Assembly (NCBI RefSeq): GCF_031202265.1
Contig: NZ_CP100604.1
Location: 4,632,501 to 4,696,500, forward strand
Source: Bradyrhizobium sp. Ash2021
Lineage (GTDB): Bacteria > Pseudomonadota > Alphaproteobacteria > Rhizobiales > Xanthobacteraceae
DNA: 64,000 nucleotides
Reading direction: 5' to 3'
Below are positions 24,044 to 33,601 of the stretch, in pieces. Each line of letters begins with the position of its first letter. The first letter of the stretch is position 1. The notes below the pieces were generated by a model that did no database searches, was not told the DNA's origin, and saw only the letters and a program-made list of their open reading frames with translations. The position numbers were made by a program, and so were the translations under genes.

Positions 24044-25060
24044 ATGAAACGCGTATCTCTGGTTGTTACAATTGCCATCGCCGCCGGCCTTTCGGCCCAG
24101 GCTGCCTCGGCGCAAACCCTCAAGACGGTCAAGGACCGGGGCATGCTCTCCTGCGGCGTGAGCCAGGGATTGCCGGGTTTCTCGTCCCCGGACGACAAGG
24201 GCAACTGGACCGGGCTCGACGTTGATGTCTGCCGGGCAATTGCGGCGGCGGTCTTCAATGACGCGACCAAGGTCAAATTCGTGCCGTTGTCAGCGAAGGA
24301 CCGCTTCACGGCGCTGCAGTCGGGTGAAATCGACGTGCTCTCGCGCAACACCACCTGGACGCTGTCGCGCGATACCTCGCTCGGCGCCAACTTCACCGGC
24401 GTGACCTATTATGACGGCCAGGGCTTTCTGGTGAAGAAGTCGCTGAAGGTGAATTCCGCGCTGGAATTGAACAGCGCATCGGTCTGTGTGCAGACCGGGA
24501 CCACGACGGAACAGAATCTCGCCGACTACTTCAAGGGTAACAACATGAAGTATGAGGTGATCGCCTTCGGCACCGCCGACGAAACCGTCAAGGCCTATGA
24601 ATCCGGACGTTGCGACGTCTTTACCTCCGATGTCTCGCAGCTTTATGCCGAACGCCTGAAGCTCGCCAATCCGGCCGACCACGCCGTGTTGCCCGAGGTG
24701 ATCTCGAAGGAGCCGCTCGGGCCGATGGTCCGCCATGGCGACGATCAGTGGTTCGACATTGTGAAGTGGACGCTGTTTGCGATGGTCAACGCCGAAGAGC
24801 TCGGCGTAACCCAGAAGAACGTCGATGAAATGGCCAAATCCGACAAGCCGGATCTGAAGCGCGCCTTCGGCACCGACGGCAATCTCGGCGAACAGCTCGG
24901 GCTGACCAAGGACTGGGTGTCGCGCATCATCAAGGCGGTCGGCAATTACGGCGAGTCCTTCGACCGCAACGTCGGCGCCGGCTCCAAGCTCGGGATCGCC
25001 CGCGGTCTCAACCAGCTCTGGAACAAGGGCGGCATTCAGTACGCGCCGCCGATCCGCTGA
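24044..25060 (+). CDS. aapJ: General L-amino acid ABC transporter, substrate-binding protein
   Basis: 338 residues. Signal peptide 'VSLVVTIAIAAGLSAQAASA' then a bilobed binding fold starting 'TLKTVKDRGMLSCGVSQGLPGFS'. 'FTALQSGEIDVLSRNTTWTLSRD' and 'SASVCVQTGTTTEQNLADYF' are characteristic of AapJ/BztA proteins, which bind a broad range of L-amino acids in the periplasm. ATG 24044 has GAAAGG upstream. First gene of a complete aapJQMP operon. Confidence 0.93.
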   Translation: MKRVSLVVTIAIAAGLSAQAASAQTLKTVKDRGMLSCGVSQGLPGFSSPDDKGNWTGLDVDVCRAIAAAVFNDATKVKFVPLSAKDRFTALQSGEIDVLSRNTTWTLSRDTSLGANFTGVTYYDGQGFLVKKSLKVNSALELNSASVCVQTGTTTEQNLADYFKGNNMKYEVIAFGTADETVKAYESGRCDVFTSDVSQLYAERLKLANPADHAVLPEVISKEPLGPMVRHGDDQWFDIVKWTLFAMVNAEELGVTQKNVDEMAKSDKPDLKRAFGTDGNLGEQLGLTKDWVSRIIKAVGNYGESFDRNVGAGSKLGIARGLNQLWNKGGIQYAPPIR

Positions 25061-25081
25061 TCGCACCGCGCGAGCCGCGCG

Positions 25082-26287
25082 ATGGCCATCGAACCCCGAA
25101 AACCGCCGCCGCAGTTTGTAGCCAAACTGCAGCGCGCGCTTGGGGGACGGGCGGGGTGGGGCGGCTTCGTCGTCCAGATCCTGTTCGTGGCGGTGTTGGC
25201 CTGGATCGCCTACGAAATCGTCGCCAATGCCCGCGCCAATCTGCAGGCGCAGCGGATCACCGCGGGCTTTGGCTTCCTGGCCAACACGGCCGGATTTGAC
25301 GTCAGCCAGAACCTGATCCCGTATTCCGGATCGGATACCTACACGCGGGTTTTTCTGGTCGGTCTGCTCAACACGCTGCTGGTCTCGGTGATCGGCATTT
25401 TCTTCGCCACCTTGATCGGATTTATCGTCGCGCTTGGCCGGTTGTCGCCGAACTGGCTGTTTGCGCGCATCGCCGGCGGCTATGTCGAACTGGTGCGCAA
25501 TCTGCCGCCCTTGTTCCAGATCCTGTTCTGGTATCTGGCGGTGCTCGCAGCCCTGCCCAATCCGCGGCAGAGTATCTCGATATTCGGCAGTTTCTTTCTC
25601 TCCAATCGTGGATTGGTGATTCCGAAACCGATCGGCAATCCCGGCTTCGAACCTTTCGTCATTGCCGTCGTGATTGCGATCGTGGCGGCGATTGGGTTGT
25701 GGCGTTATTCCCGCCGGGCGCTGTTCGAAAGCGGCAGGGTGATCAAGGTTTGGCCCTATGCGTTGGGCTTGTTGATCGGCCTGCCGCTGCTGACCGCGCT
25801 GATCTTTGGCGCACCGGTATCGTTTGAGGTACCTGTCCTCAAGGGGTTCAATTTTGCCGGCGGCTCGCGCGTCATTCCGGAATTCGTGGCGCTGACGCTG
25901 GCGCTGTCGACCTATACCGCGGCCTTCATCGCCGAGATCGTGCGCGCCGGCATCCAGTCCGTCCACAAGGGCCAGATGGAAGCCGGCTCTTCGCTGGGGC
26001 TGCAGCGCGGCTCGGTGCTGCGCCTGATCGTGATCCCGCAGGCCATGCGCGTGATCCTGCCGCCGCTCACCAACCAGTACCTCAACCTCACCAAGAACTC
26101 GTCGCTGGCGGTCGCGATCGGCTATCCCGACCTGGTTTCGGTGTTTGCGGGAACGACGCTGAGCCAGACCGGGCAGGCGATTGAAATCATCGGCATCACC
26201 ATGGGCGTCTATCTTTTGATTTCGCTGATCACCAGCGCGATCATGAGCTTCTATGGTTGGCGGCTTGGCCGGAGCCTTGCGCCATGA
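25082..26287 (+). CDS. aapQ: General L-amino acid ABC transporter, permease AapQ
   Basis: 401 residues. Typical HisM-type permease with a first helix at residues 23-45, then the conserved 'NTLLVSVIGIFFATLIGFIVALGRLS' and 'GYVELVRNLPPLFQILFWY'. The cytoplasmic coupling loop is 'AGIQSVHKGQMEAGSSLGLQRGSVLRLIVIPQAMRVILPPL'-like (the EAA motif, about residues 300-340). The long central insert is normal for AapQ. Its stop overlaps aapM. Confidence 0.92.
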   Translation: MAIEPRKPPPQFVAKLQRALGGRAGWGGFVVQILFVAVLAWIAYEIVANARANLQAQRITAGFGFLANTAGFDVSQNLIPYSGSDTYTRVFLVGLLNTLLVSVIGIFFATLIGFIVALGRLSPNWLFARIAGGYVELVRNLPPLFQILFWYLAVLAALPNPRQSISIFGSFFLSNRGLVIPKPIGNPGFEPFVIAVVIAIVAAIGLWRYSRRALFESGRVIKVWPYALGLLIGLPLLTALIFGAPVSFEVPVLKGFNFAGGSRVIPEFVALTLALSTYTAAFIAEIVRAGIQSVHKGQMEAGSSLGLQRGSVLRLIVIPQAMRVILPPLTNQYLNLTKNSSLAVAIGYPDLVSVFAGTTLSQTGQAIEIIGITMGVYLLISLITSAIMSFYGWRLGRSLAP

Positions 26288-27807
26288 GCGATATCATCGC
26301 GCCATCATTCGTCCGCCAGGACCTCGTTCCCGAACGCCCGGCGCCGGTGAAGACCACCGGCTTTGTCGGTTTCCTGCGCACGCGCCTGTTCAATTCACCG
26401 ACCAACATCCTGATCACGGTCGTGAGCGTGCTTCTGCTCTGGTTCGTCGTCGTCCCCGCGCTGAGATTCCTGCTGATCGACGCGGTCTGGAGCGGGACGG
26501 ACCGCAACGCCTGCCTCGCCGAAAATGTGGGGCACGCGGTCGGCGCGTGCTGGCCGTTCGTGCAGGCAAAACTCGGCCAGTTCATCTACGGATTCTATCC
26601 GGAGCCGGAGCGCTGGCGCGTGAATTTGACGTTCATTATGGCCGCGATCTTGCTGCTGCCGCTGTTGATTCCGCGGCTGCCGGCCAAGGGCCTCAACGCC
26701 TGCCTGTTTTTCCTCGCCTTTCCGGTCGTCGGCTTCTTCCTGCTGCATGGCGGCGGCCTCGACGGTCTTGGCGTGAGCTGGACCGCCGGCCTTCTATCCG
26801 GGTTCAACGACAGTATCGGTGAAGGCGGCAAGAAGCTCGCGGCTGCCGGCGAGGCGACCGCCGTGATCGGACCGTTGCTGTGGCTGCTCGGCAAACTGAT
26901 CGTCCTGCTCAGCACCATGATTTCCTGGCTGATTTGGCCACTGACCTGGCTGCGCGACCAGATCCAGATGGCCGGCCGGCCGGTCTGGGCTGACTTTGCC
27001 GCCACCGCCATCATCGTTTCGACCGTGCTGTTTCTCCTCAGCGGCGGCGTTCGCAGCGGCTGGCGCGCGCTCATCGTCAGCCTTGCGATCTTTGCCGGCC
27101 TCGGAATCGTGATCGCGGTGATGGGCCTCGACCATGGCGGGCTAGCTGTCGTCGACACAAGGCTGTGGGGTGGCCTGCTGGTGACGCTGGTGGTGTCGGT
27201 GACCGGCATCGTCACGTCGATGCCGGTCGGCATCGCGTTGGCGCTCGGCCGGCGTTCGACCATCCCGCTGATCCGGATCTTTTCGATCGCCTTCATCGAA
27301 TTCTGGCGCGGCGTGCCGCTGATCACGGTGCTGTTCTTTGCGACCTATATGCTGCCGCTGTTCGTGCCGACCGGCTTCACCATCGACGGATTGATGCGCG
27401 CCCTGATCGGGATTGCGCTGTTCGCCGGCGCCTATCAGGCCGAGGTGATCCGCGGCGGGCTGCAGGCAATCCCGCGCGGGCAGGGCGAGGCGGCAAGCGC
27501 GCTCGGCCTGTCCTGGTGGAAGACCACGGCGCTCATCGTAATGCCGCAGGCGCTGCGCCACGTCATCCCCGGCCTCGTCAACAGTTTCATCGCGCTGTTC
27601 AAGGATACCTCGCTGGTCTCGATTGTGGCGCTGTTCGACCTGCTCGGATCGCTCCGGGCTTCCTTCAGTGATCCCGTCTGGTCGACGCCGACGACGCTGT
27701 TCACCGGCTTTGCCTTCACCGGACTGATCTATTTTACCTTCTGCTTTGGCATGTCGCGTTACTCGCTGTTCGTCGAGAACCGGCTGAACGCACACCGTCG
27801 CAACTGA
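26284..27807 (+). CDS. aapM: General L-amino acid ABC transporter, permease AapM, enlarged
   Basis: 507 residues. ATG 26284 overlaps the aapQ stop. The C-terminal half is a standard permease: 'LVTLVVSVTGIVTSMPVGIALALGRRS', 'EFWRGVPLITVLFFATYMLPLF', and the EAA coupling loop 'GGLQAIPRGQGEAASALGLSWW'. The N-terminal half is longer than the roughly 380 residues usual for rhizobial AapM, with extra hydrophobic segments around residues 150-280 ('VIGPLLWLLGKLIVLLSTMISWLIWPL'). Reading frame is continuous, so this is extension or insertion, not error. With AapQ it forms the membrane channel. Confidence 0.9.
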   Translation: MSDIIAPSFVRQDLVPERPAPVKTTGFVGFLRTRLFNSPTNILITVVSVLLLWFVVVPALRFLLIDAVWSGTDRNACLAENVGHAVGACWPFVQAKLGQFIYGFYPEPERWRVNLTFIMAAILLLPLLIPRLPAKGLNACLFFLAFPVVGFFLLHGGGLDGLGVSWTAGLLSGFNDSIGEGGKKLAAAGEATAVIGPLLWLLGKLIVLLSTMISWLIWPLTWLRDQIQMAGRPVWADFAATAIIVSTVLFLLSGGVRSGWRALIVSLAIFAGLGIVIAVMGLDHGGLAVVDTRLWGGLLVTLVVSVTGIVTSMPVGIALALGRRSTIPLIRIFSIAFIEFWRGVPLITVLFFATYMLPLFVPTGFTIDGLMRALIGIALFAGAYQAEVIRGGLQAIPRGQGEAASALGLSWWKTTALIVMPQALRHVIPGLVNSFIALFKDTSLVSIVALFDLLGSLRASFSDPVWSTPTTLFTGFAFTGLIYFTFCFGMSRYSLFVENRLNAHRRN

Positions 27808-27817
27808 GTAAAACATC

Positions 27818-28558
27818 ATGAGCGAGATCCCGATCGTCAGCATCAATGGCCTCAACAAGTGGTACGGCGATTTTCACGTGCTGCGCGACATCAACCTCGA
27901 CGTCGGCAAGGGCGAGCGCATCGTGATCTGCGGCCCCTCAGGTTCGGGCAAATCGACCCTGATCCGCTGCATCAATGCGCTGGAGGAATTCCAGGAAGGC
28001 AAGATCGTGGTCGACAGCATCGATCTCGGGCCTAATCTGCGCCGGGTCGACGAAGTCCGGCGCGAGGTCGGCATGGTGTTCCAGAGCTTCAACCTGTTTC
28101 CGCATTTGACCGTGCTCGACAACTGCACGCTGGCGCCGATCTGGGTGCGCAACATCCCGAAGAAGGATGCCGAAGCCGCCGCGATGAAATATCTTGAGCG
28201 CGTCAAGATTCCGCACCAGGCCAACAAGTTTCCCGGCCAGATGTCGGGCGGCCAGCAGCAGCGCGTGGCGATTGCGCGCGCGCTGACCATGAACCCGAAG
28301 GTGATGCTGTTCGACGAACCGACTTCGGCGCTCGACCCTGAAATGGTCAAGGAAGTGCTCGACACCATGGTCGACCTTGCAAAAGAAGGCATGACCATGC
28401 TGGTCGTGACCCACGAAATGGGATTTGCGCGGGAAGTCGCCAACCGCATCGTGTTCATGGATGCCGGGCAGATCATCGAATCGAACACGCCCGGAAATTT
28501 CTTCGCCAATCCAGAGCACGAGCGGACGAAACTGTTCCTCAGCCAGATTTTGCGGTGA
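27818..28558 (+). CDS. aapP: General L-amino acid ABC transporter, ATP-binding protein AapP
   Basis: 246 residues. Walker A 'GPSGSGKST' (residues 39-47), Q-loop in '[14 protein letters not shown]', signature '[15 protein letters not shown]', Walker B '[14 protein letters not shown]' and the switch His in 'VVTHEMGF' are all intact. It powers the AapQM permease. The operon probably ends here; the inverted repeat at 28595-28684 lies in the gap before cysK, which is convergent. Confidence 0.94.
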   Translation: MSEIPIVSINGLNKWYGDFHVLRDINLDVGKGERIVICGPSGSGKSTLIRCINALEEFQEGKIVVDSIDLGPNLRRVDEVRREVGMVFQSFNLFPHLTVLDNCTLAPIWVRNIPKKDAEAAAMKYLERVKIPHQANKFPGQMSGGQQQRVAIARALTMNPKVMLFDEPTSALDPEMVKEVLDTMVDLAKEGMTMLVVTHEMGFAREVANRIVFMDAGQIIESNTPGNFFANPEHERTKLFLSQILR

Positions 28559-28594
28559 CGATCACCAATTTTTTGGAAACGTGATCCATTTACT

Positions 28595-28684
28595 CGTCAT
28601 GCCCGGGCTTGTCCCGGGCATCCACGTTCTTGCATCACACGCGAAAGAAAGACGTGGATGGCCGGGACAAGCCCGGCCATGACG
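28595..28684. repeat. REP-like imperfect inverted repeat
   Basis: CGTCATGCCCGGGCTTGTC at 28595 onward is mirrored by GACAAGCCCGGCCATGACG ending at 28684, with inner arms ATCCACGT and ACGTGGAT and a short A-rich loop between. Such extragenic palindromes are scattered widely in Bradyrhizobium-type genomes between convergent genes. It may also stop transcription from aapP and cysK. Confidence 0.75.
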
Positions 28685-28705
28685 TTGAAAGACGCAATTC
28701 TGCGC

Positions 28706-29746
28706 TCACACCTTCTCGAACGGCACCTCGATCTTGCTGCGCTTCTCCAGCCATTCCGGCACCGGCAGATTCTTCGAGCGCATGAATTCCGGATTGAACA
28801 GCTTTGTCTGATAGCGGTTGCCGGAATCAGCGAGGATGGTGACGATGGTCTTGCCGGGACCGAGCTGCTTGGCGAGCCGGATCGCGCCTGCGACGTTGAT
28901 GCCGGTCGAGCCGCCGAGGCAAAGGCCTTCGTGCTCAAGCAGGTCGAAAATGACCGGCACGGCTTCCTCGTCCGGGATGAGGAAGGCATCATCGACCTCA
29001 GCAGTCTCGATCACGGGCGTGACGCGGTTGAGCCCGATGCCTTCCGTGATCGATCCGCCCGGCGTTACTTTGACCTGGCCGTGCTTGAACCATTCATACA
29101 TCCCGGCGCCATGCGGATCGGCGCAGGCGACGACGATGCCCTTGTTCTTTTCCTTCAGGTAACGGCTGATGCCGGCGAGCGTGCCGCCGGTGCCGACCGA
29201 GCAGATGAAGCCGTCGAGCTTGCCGTTGGTCTGGTTCCAGATTTCCGGACCGGTCGATTCGTAATGCGCCTTGGCGTTATCGAGATTGTTCCATTGATCG
29301 GCGAACAGCACGCCATTCGGCTCGCTCTTGCGCAAGCGGTCGGCCAGCCTTTTGCCGACATGCTGGTAAGAGTTGGGATTGGCGTAAGGCAGCGCCGGCA
29401 CTTCGACCAGTTCGGCGCCGCACAGCCGCAGCATGTCTTTCTTTTCCTGGCTTTGGGTTTCCGGAATCACGATCAAGGTCCGGTAACCCCGCGCGCTGGC
29501 GACGACCGCCAACCCAATTCCGGTATTACCCGCGGTCGATTCGACCACCAGGCCGCCGGGCTTGAGTTCGCCGCGCTTCTCGGCCTCAAGGATCATCCAT
29601 TTGCCGGCGCGGTCCTTCACCGACTGGCCGGGATTCATGAATTCCGCCTTGCCGAGAATCGTGCAACCGGTCGCTTCGGATGCGTGTTTCAACTTGATGA
29701 GCGGTGTATTTCCGATCGCCTCGACGACGTCTTTATTGAAGGTCAT
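28706..29746 (-). CDS. cysK: Cysteine synthase A
   Basis: 346 residues, O-acetylserine sulfhydrylase, PLP dependent. 'AIGNTPLIKLK', then 'NPGQSVKDRAGKWMI' with the Schiff-base Lys44, 'VESTAGNTGIGLAVVA' (substrate-binding loop) and 'SVGTGGTLAGISRYL' (phosphate-binding loop) are all present. Somewhat longer than E. coli CysK (323) because of the C-terminal extension. ATG 29746 is chosen where the conserved N terminus begins. It lies beside cfa on the same strand, 88 bases downstream. Confidence 0.92.
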   Translation of the reverse strand: MTFNKDVVEAIGNTPLIKLKHASEATGCTILGKAEFMNPGQSVKDRAGKWMILEAEKRGELKPGGLVVESTAGNTGIGLAVVASARGYRTLIVIPETQSQEKKDMLRLCGAELVEVPALPYANPNSYQHVGKRLADRLRKSEPNGVLFADQWNNLDNAKAHYESTGPEIWNQTNGKLDGFICSVGTGGTLAGISRYLKEKNKGIVVACADPHGAGMYEWFKHGQVKVTPGGSITEGIGLNRVTPVIETAEVDDAFLIPDEEAVPVIFDLLEHEGLCLGGSTGINVAGAIRLAKQLGPGKTIVTILADSGNRYQTKLFNPEFMRSKNLPVPEWLEKRSKIEVPFEKV

Positions 29747-29834
29747 GTCAGGGGAATCTTTGCCAGTCTGTGAAATCCGGCGCGACCCTAGAGCGCGAAC
29801 AGCAAAAGTGGAAGCCTTTTGCAGTGCGGCGAAA

Positions 29835-31064
29835 CTAGCTGGATTTCGCGAACACAACCTGGCGCACGTCGATATTTCCGGACAGGAAGCCGGCCTCGCA
29901 ATACGCGAGGTAATATTCCCACAGCCGGCGAAACCGGTCGTCAAAACCTGATGGCATCAGATGCGGCCAGGCTGCGCGGAAATTGCTTCGCCAGATCGCG
30001 AGCGTCTTGGCATAATCTTGCCCGAAAATGCGCTCGCGGATGACGGGAACGCCGAACCGCTCGCCAAGTGACTTCAGGACCTGCGGCGAGGGCAGCATGC
30101 CGCCGGGGAAGACGTAGCGCTGGATGAAGTCGACTTCGCGCCGATAGGTCTGAAACAAACTGTCCTGAATGGTGATGGCCTGAATACCGGCGAGACCGCC
30201 GGGCAGCAGCCGGTCGCGTAACTGTGAAAAATATTTCGGCCAGAACTGCTCGCCGACCGCCTCGATCATCTCGATCGAAGCGATCCGGTCGTAGCGGTCG
30301 CGCTCGTCGCGATAGTCCTGCAGGCGGATCTCGACCTGGTCGTTGAGACCGGCTTTCTGAATGCGCGCTTGCGCAAAATCGCGCTGCTCCCGGCTGATCG
30401 TCAATCCCACCACCTTCGCGCCAAACGTCTTGGCGGCGAACTCGGCGAAGCCGCCCCATCCGCAGCCGATCTCCAAAAGCTTCTGGCCGGGCTGCAGGTC
30501 GATCGCTTCGGCAAGCCGGCGATATTTGTTGTTTTGCGCCGCCGTCAAATCCGCGGTGCCGTCCTCGAACAGGGCCGAGGAATAGGTCATGCTCGGATCG
30601 AGCCAGGCCGAATAGAAGGCGTTGCCGATGTCGTAATGGGCATAGATGTTACGCCGCGCCTGCCGCCGGGTGTTGCGGTTGAACCAGTGCCGGATGGTCT
30701 GCAAGGTGCGCACCAGCGGCTTGCCGACCAGAATCGTCTGCATCCAGTCCTGGTTGACGCAGAAGAGATAGAGAAATTGCGTCAGATCGGGCGTGTCCCA
30801 TTCGCCGCGCAGATAGGCTTCCGCAATGCCGATGTCGCCGCTGCGGAGCAGCCGCGACGCAAAGCCGAAATCGTAGACCTTCATGGCGGCCGCCGGTCCC
30901 GGCCCGTTGCCGCCCAGTCTGACGGTGCGCCCGTCGGGCAGGGTCACTTCGAGGGTGCCGTGCCGCAGCTTCGCGCCGAAGCCAAGCGCGAGCCGGACCA
31001 CGCGGGGCAACTCGGGGAGCACCGCGTCTACGGTTTCCGATGTGACCGAAATCAACTCGGGCAT
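29835..31064 (-). CDS. cfa: Cyclopropane-fatty-acyl-phospholipid synthase family methyltransferase
   Basis: 409 residues. The SAM-binding site 'LLEIGCGWGGFAEFAAK' (about residue 195), 'RRNIYAHYDIGNAFYSAWLDPSMTYSSALF' region and 'EMIEAVGEQFWPKYF' are family hallmarks; these enzymes methylate double bonds of membrane phospholipid acyl chains using S-adenosylmethionine. ATG 31064 is the first good start before the conserved N terminus. In related genomes this gene follows an FAD oxidoreductase and a DUF1365 gene; here both are broken (see the pseudogene just upstream), while cfa itself reads intact. Confidence 0.9.
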   Translation of the reverse strand: MPELISVTSETVDAVLPELPRVVRLALGFGAKLRHGTLEVTLPDGRTVRLGGNGPGPAAAMKVYDFGFASRLLRSGDIGIAEAYLRGEWDTPDLTQFLYLFCVNQDWMQTILVGKPLVRTLQTIRHWFNRNTRRQARRNIYAHYDIGNAFYSAWLDPSMTYSSALFEDGTADLTAAQNNKYRRLAEAIDLQPGQKLLEIGCGWGGFAEFAAKTFGAKVVGLTISREQRDFAQARIQKAGLNDQVEIRLQDYRDERDRYDRIASIEMIEAVGEQFWPKYFSQLRDRLLPGGLAGIQAITIQDSLFQTYRREVDFIQRYVFPGGMLPSPQVLKSLGERFGVPVIRERIFGQDYAKTLAIWRSNFRAAWPHLMPSGFDDRFRRLWEYYLAYCEAGFLSGNIDVRQVVFAKSS

Positions 31065-31120
31065 GGGCGATCCATCGAACGGCGGTTGACCCGGGCGTGC
31101 CACGGTCGATTGACCTGACT

Positions 31121-31729
31121 TCACTTCTTGCCGCGGGCAGACAGCGCCGCCGAAGTATAATGGTTGCTTTTGCGAATCGCCAAGCGGGTATTGGAGGCAG
31201 CGTTGTGACGCGGCACCAGCCGCACGCCCTTGAGCCAGAGCCGCAGCGCTTCCCAATGGATCGCCGCCACGATCTTCAGCGTCACCAGCGGCAGCGCGAA
31301 TACCGATCGCAGCAACCCCGCCGTGTTCAGGGCGCGGCGGCGGCCATTGAAAGTTGCAGCGAGCAGGGGGCCGTCGCGGTCGGTTTCCAGGATCCGCAAC
31401 CGGATGCTGTCCCCCCGGCGGCGAGACCCGGAAATGGTAGCGCATCGCCATCTCGATGAAGGGCGAGACGTAGAACAGTTTTTCCTGGCTTTGACGCACG
31501 CCGGCGTCTCTTCCTTCGTTCACGGGAAGCACGTATGCGTGGCGTTCGCCAAAGGTGTTGCGCACCTCTTAGATCAGCAGCGCCAGTTCGCCGTCGGCGC
31601 GGTAGCAGAAATACATCGACAACGGATTGAAGGTGTAACCGAGCAGCCGACGGTGACCGGATAGCATTTCGACAAGGTCCAGGCCGCGGCATTGCCGGCA
31701 ATTCCCGTCCCAATAACCGCGACTCGCAT
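31121..31729 (-). pseudogene. Fused remnant of an FAD oxidoreductase and a DUF1365 gene
   Basis: From ATG 31729 (preceded by GGAGGGGGCGGA) the frame encodes 'MRVAVIGTGIAGNAAAWTLSK', the dinucleotide-binding start of an FAD-dependent oxidoreductase. After about 25 codons it is joined near 31663 to DUF1365 sequence in another frame ('RLLGYTFNPLSMYFCYRADG'). A TAA at 31569-31571 interrupts that frame before 'EVRNTFGERHAYVLPVNEG'. A run of six G (31411-31416 on the complement) then shifts the frame between 'YHFRVSPPG' and 'RLRILETDRDGPLLAATF...IHWEALRLWLKG'. So one internal deletion, one nonsense codon and one frameshift. The order of the two ancestral genes before cfa is retained. Confidence 0.85.
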
Positions 31730-32116
31730 TCCGCCCCCTCCGATGTGCCCCAAGATACGATCCGGGGCCCCCGGAGTTTCAAATCGGCCGCTGGCACGAT
31801 TTCGCCAGGGAGGGACGGATTTCGACCACCGGAATAGGGGAAAACCCCCATGAAATCTTCGTAAGATTCCGCTACGTGCGGACGTCCCAACCTCGCTCCA
31901 AGGCCTGTGAAATAAGGGAAACTGAGTTTTTTCCGTCGAGATGTCGGTTTTGTCTGAACATTGCTGAAGGCTGGACGGGGCTGTCCGCGCCCTGATCCCA
32001 CGGGTACTATGACAGTTCGGTTCCAACGGAAGCATCACCCCCGTGAACGGGTCGCAGGCCATCGAAACAAGCGTTCATCGCATGCCGCGTCGGGATTTGC
32101 CCGGTGGAGAACGGGT
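31730..32116. other. Intergenic region upstream of efflux operon
   Basis: 387 bases between the divergent pseudogene and the efflux operon. It must contain the efflux promoter. AT-rich patches (AAATAAGGGAAACTGAGTTTTTTCC near 31911) are visible but no confident promoter or operator was assigned, and no regulator gene is adjacent. Confidence 0.4.
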
Positions 32117-33601
32117 GTGAGCAAGGCCGTTCCGGGTGCTGCGGTCGACCGCTGGCTTGCCCGCATTCCCTGCGGCAGCCTGGTGCGATCGCTCGCGGTC
32201 CTTGGCCTTGTCGCCAGTTCCGCGGGCTGCATCCTGACCCAGGATATTCCCGATCCGGCGCTCGACGTTCCCGGCGGCTACAAGGCGGCCCGGCTGACGG
32301 CTGCGACCGATGCACTGCCGACGCTGGACTGGTGGCGCGGCTTTCGTTCGCCTGAACTGACCCAGTTGATGGAGGAAGCCCAGACGGTCAATCTGGATAT
32401 CGCGGCCGCCACCGCGCGATTCGTCCAGGCCGACGCGCAAGCACGGATCGCGGGTGCGGCATTGCTGCCGAGCCTCAGTGGCGCCGGGCAGGAAGCCTAT
32501 TCCCGCATCTCTGGCTCCAGCGCCAGCGGCTTGACCAATGGCGGCCGCGAGACCGTCAACTATTCGGCCTCGCTCAGCGCCAGTTATCAGCTGGATTTCT
32601 GGGGCCAGAACCGCGACGCCGCCCAGGCCGCCGAAGAGACCTCAGTCGCCAATCGATTCGATCGCGACGTGGTGGCGCTGACCACGTTGACGACGGTTGC
32701 CAATGCCTATTTCCAGGTGCTGGCCGCCCAGGACCGGATTCGAACCGCCGAACGCAATATCGCCAGTGCCACGCGCATTCTCAATGCCATCAAGGATCGG
32801 CTGAAAGCGGGGACGGGCACCGACCTCGATGTCGCGCAGCAGGAGGCCGTGCTCGCCAATCAGCGCGCGTCGGTGCCGCCGCTGCGGCAAACGCTCGACC
32901 AGAATATCAACGCGTTGGCGACGCTGGTGTCGCGGCCTCCTGAAGCCGTGCGCGTCGCCGGCGGCTCACTCAACCAGATCGCCATCCCCCGGGTCACGCC
33001 AGGCCTGCCGTCGGAATTGCTGACGCAGCGCCCGGATATCAGGCGGCAGGAAGCGCAGCTCGCCTCCGCGACGGCCAATGTCGGCAGCGCGCGCGCGCAA
33101 TTTTTCCCGAGCATTCAGTTGACCGGGCAGGGCGGCTATCAAAGCTCGGCGTTGTCGGCGCTGTTCCAGCCGCACGCGGCGTTCTTCAGCCTGGTCGGCA
33201 GCGCGACCCAGCCGATCTTCGACGGCGGAAGGATCCTCGGCAATTTCGAATTCAACAAGGCGAGGCAGGATGAGCTGCTGCAGACCTATCGCAAGACCGT
33301 GGTCCAGTCTTTCGCCGACGTCGACACTGCGCTGATGTCGATCCGCCAGACCACCATCAAGCTGCGGCTGCAACGCGACGTACTGGCGGCCTCGAAGCGG
33401 GCCTTTGAATTGTCCGAGCAGCAGTTACGGGCCGGAACCGCCGACATCGTAACTGTGCTAAATACGCAACTGACGTTATTCCAGGCGGAGGATGTGCTGT
33501 GGCAGGCCCAATTGGCCCGGCTGCTCGCGATCGTCAGCCTGTATCAGGCGCTGGGGGGCGGCTGGGAGCCGAGAATGGAGAAGCCGGTCAATGCTCTTTA
33601 A
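32117..33601 (+). CDS. RND efflux outer-membrane channel, NodT family lipoprotein
   Basis: 494 residues. GTG 32117 follows GGTGGAGA and starts a lipoprotein signal peptide: 'SLVRSLAVLGLVASSAGC' with the lipid-bearing Cys. The body has the two-fold repeated TolC-like architecture, with 'ARFVQADAQARIAGAALLPSLSG' and 'RPDIRRQEAQLASATANVGSARAQFFPSIQLTG'. An ATG upstream at 32009 would put an odd extension before the signal peptide. First gene of a tripartite exporter operon with the adaptor and two RND pumps. Confidence 0.9.
   Translation: MSKAVPGAAVDRWLARIPCGSLVRSLAVLGLVASSAGCILTQDIPDPALDVPGGYKAARLTAATDALPTLDWWRGFRSPELTQLMEEAQTVNLDIAAATARFVQADAQARIAGAALLPSLSGAGQEAYSRISGSSASGLTNGGRETVNYSASLSASYQLDFWGQNRDAAQAAEETSVANRFDRDVVALTTLTTVANAYFQVLAAQDRIRTAERNIASATRILNAIKDRLKAGTGTDLDVAQQEAVLANQRASVPPLRQTLDQNINALATLVSRPPEAVRVAGGSLNQIAIPRVTPGLPSELLTQRPDIRRQEAQLASATANVGSARAQFFPSIQLTGQGGYQSSALSALFQPHAAFFSLVGSATQPIFDGGRILGNFEFNKARQDELLQTYRKTVVQSFADVDTALMSIRQTTIKLRLQRDVLAASKRAFELSEQQLRAGTADIVTVLNTQLTLFQAEDVLWQAQLARLLAIVSLYQALGGGWEPRMEKPVNAL

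Noticed and set aside
24290..25966. 558-codon open frame antisense to aapJ/aapQ
   Set aside because: Same reason: composition of a shadow frame, no ribosome site, spans two real genes.
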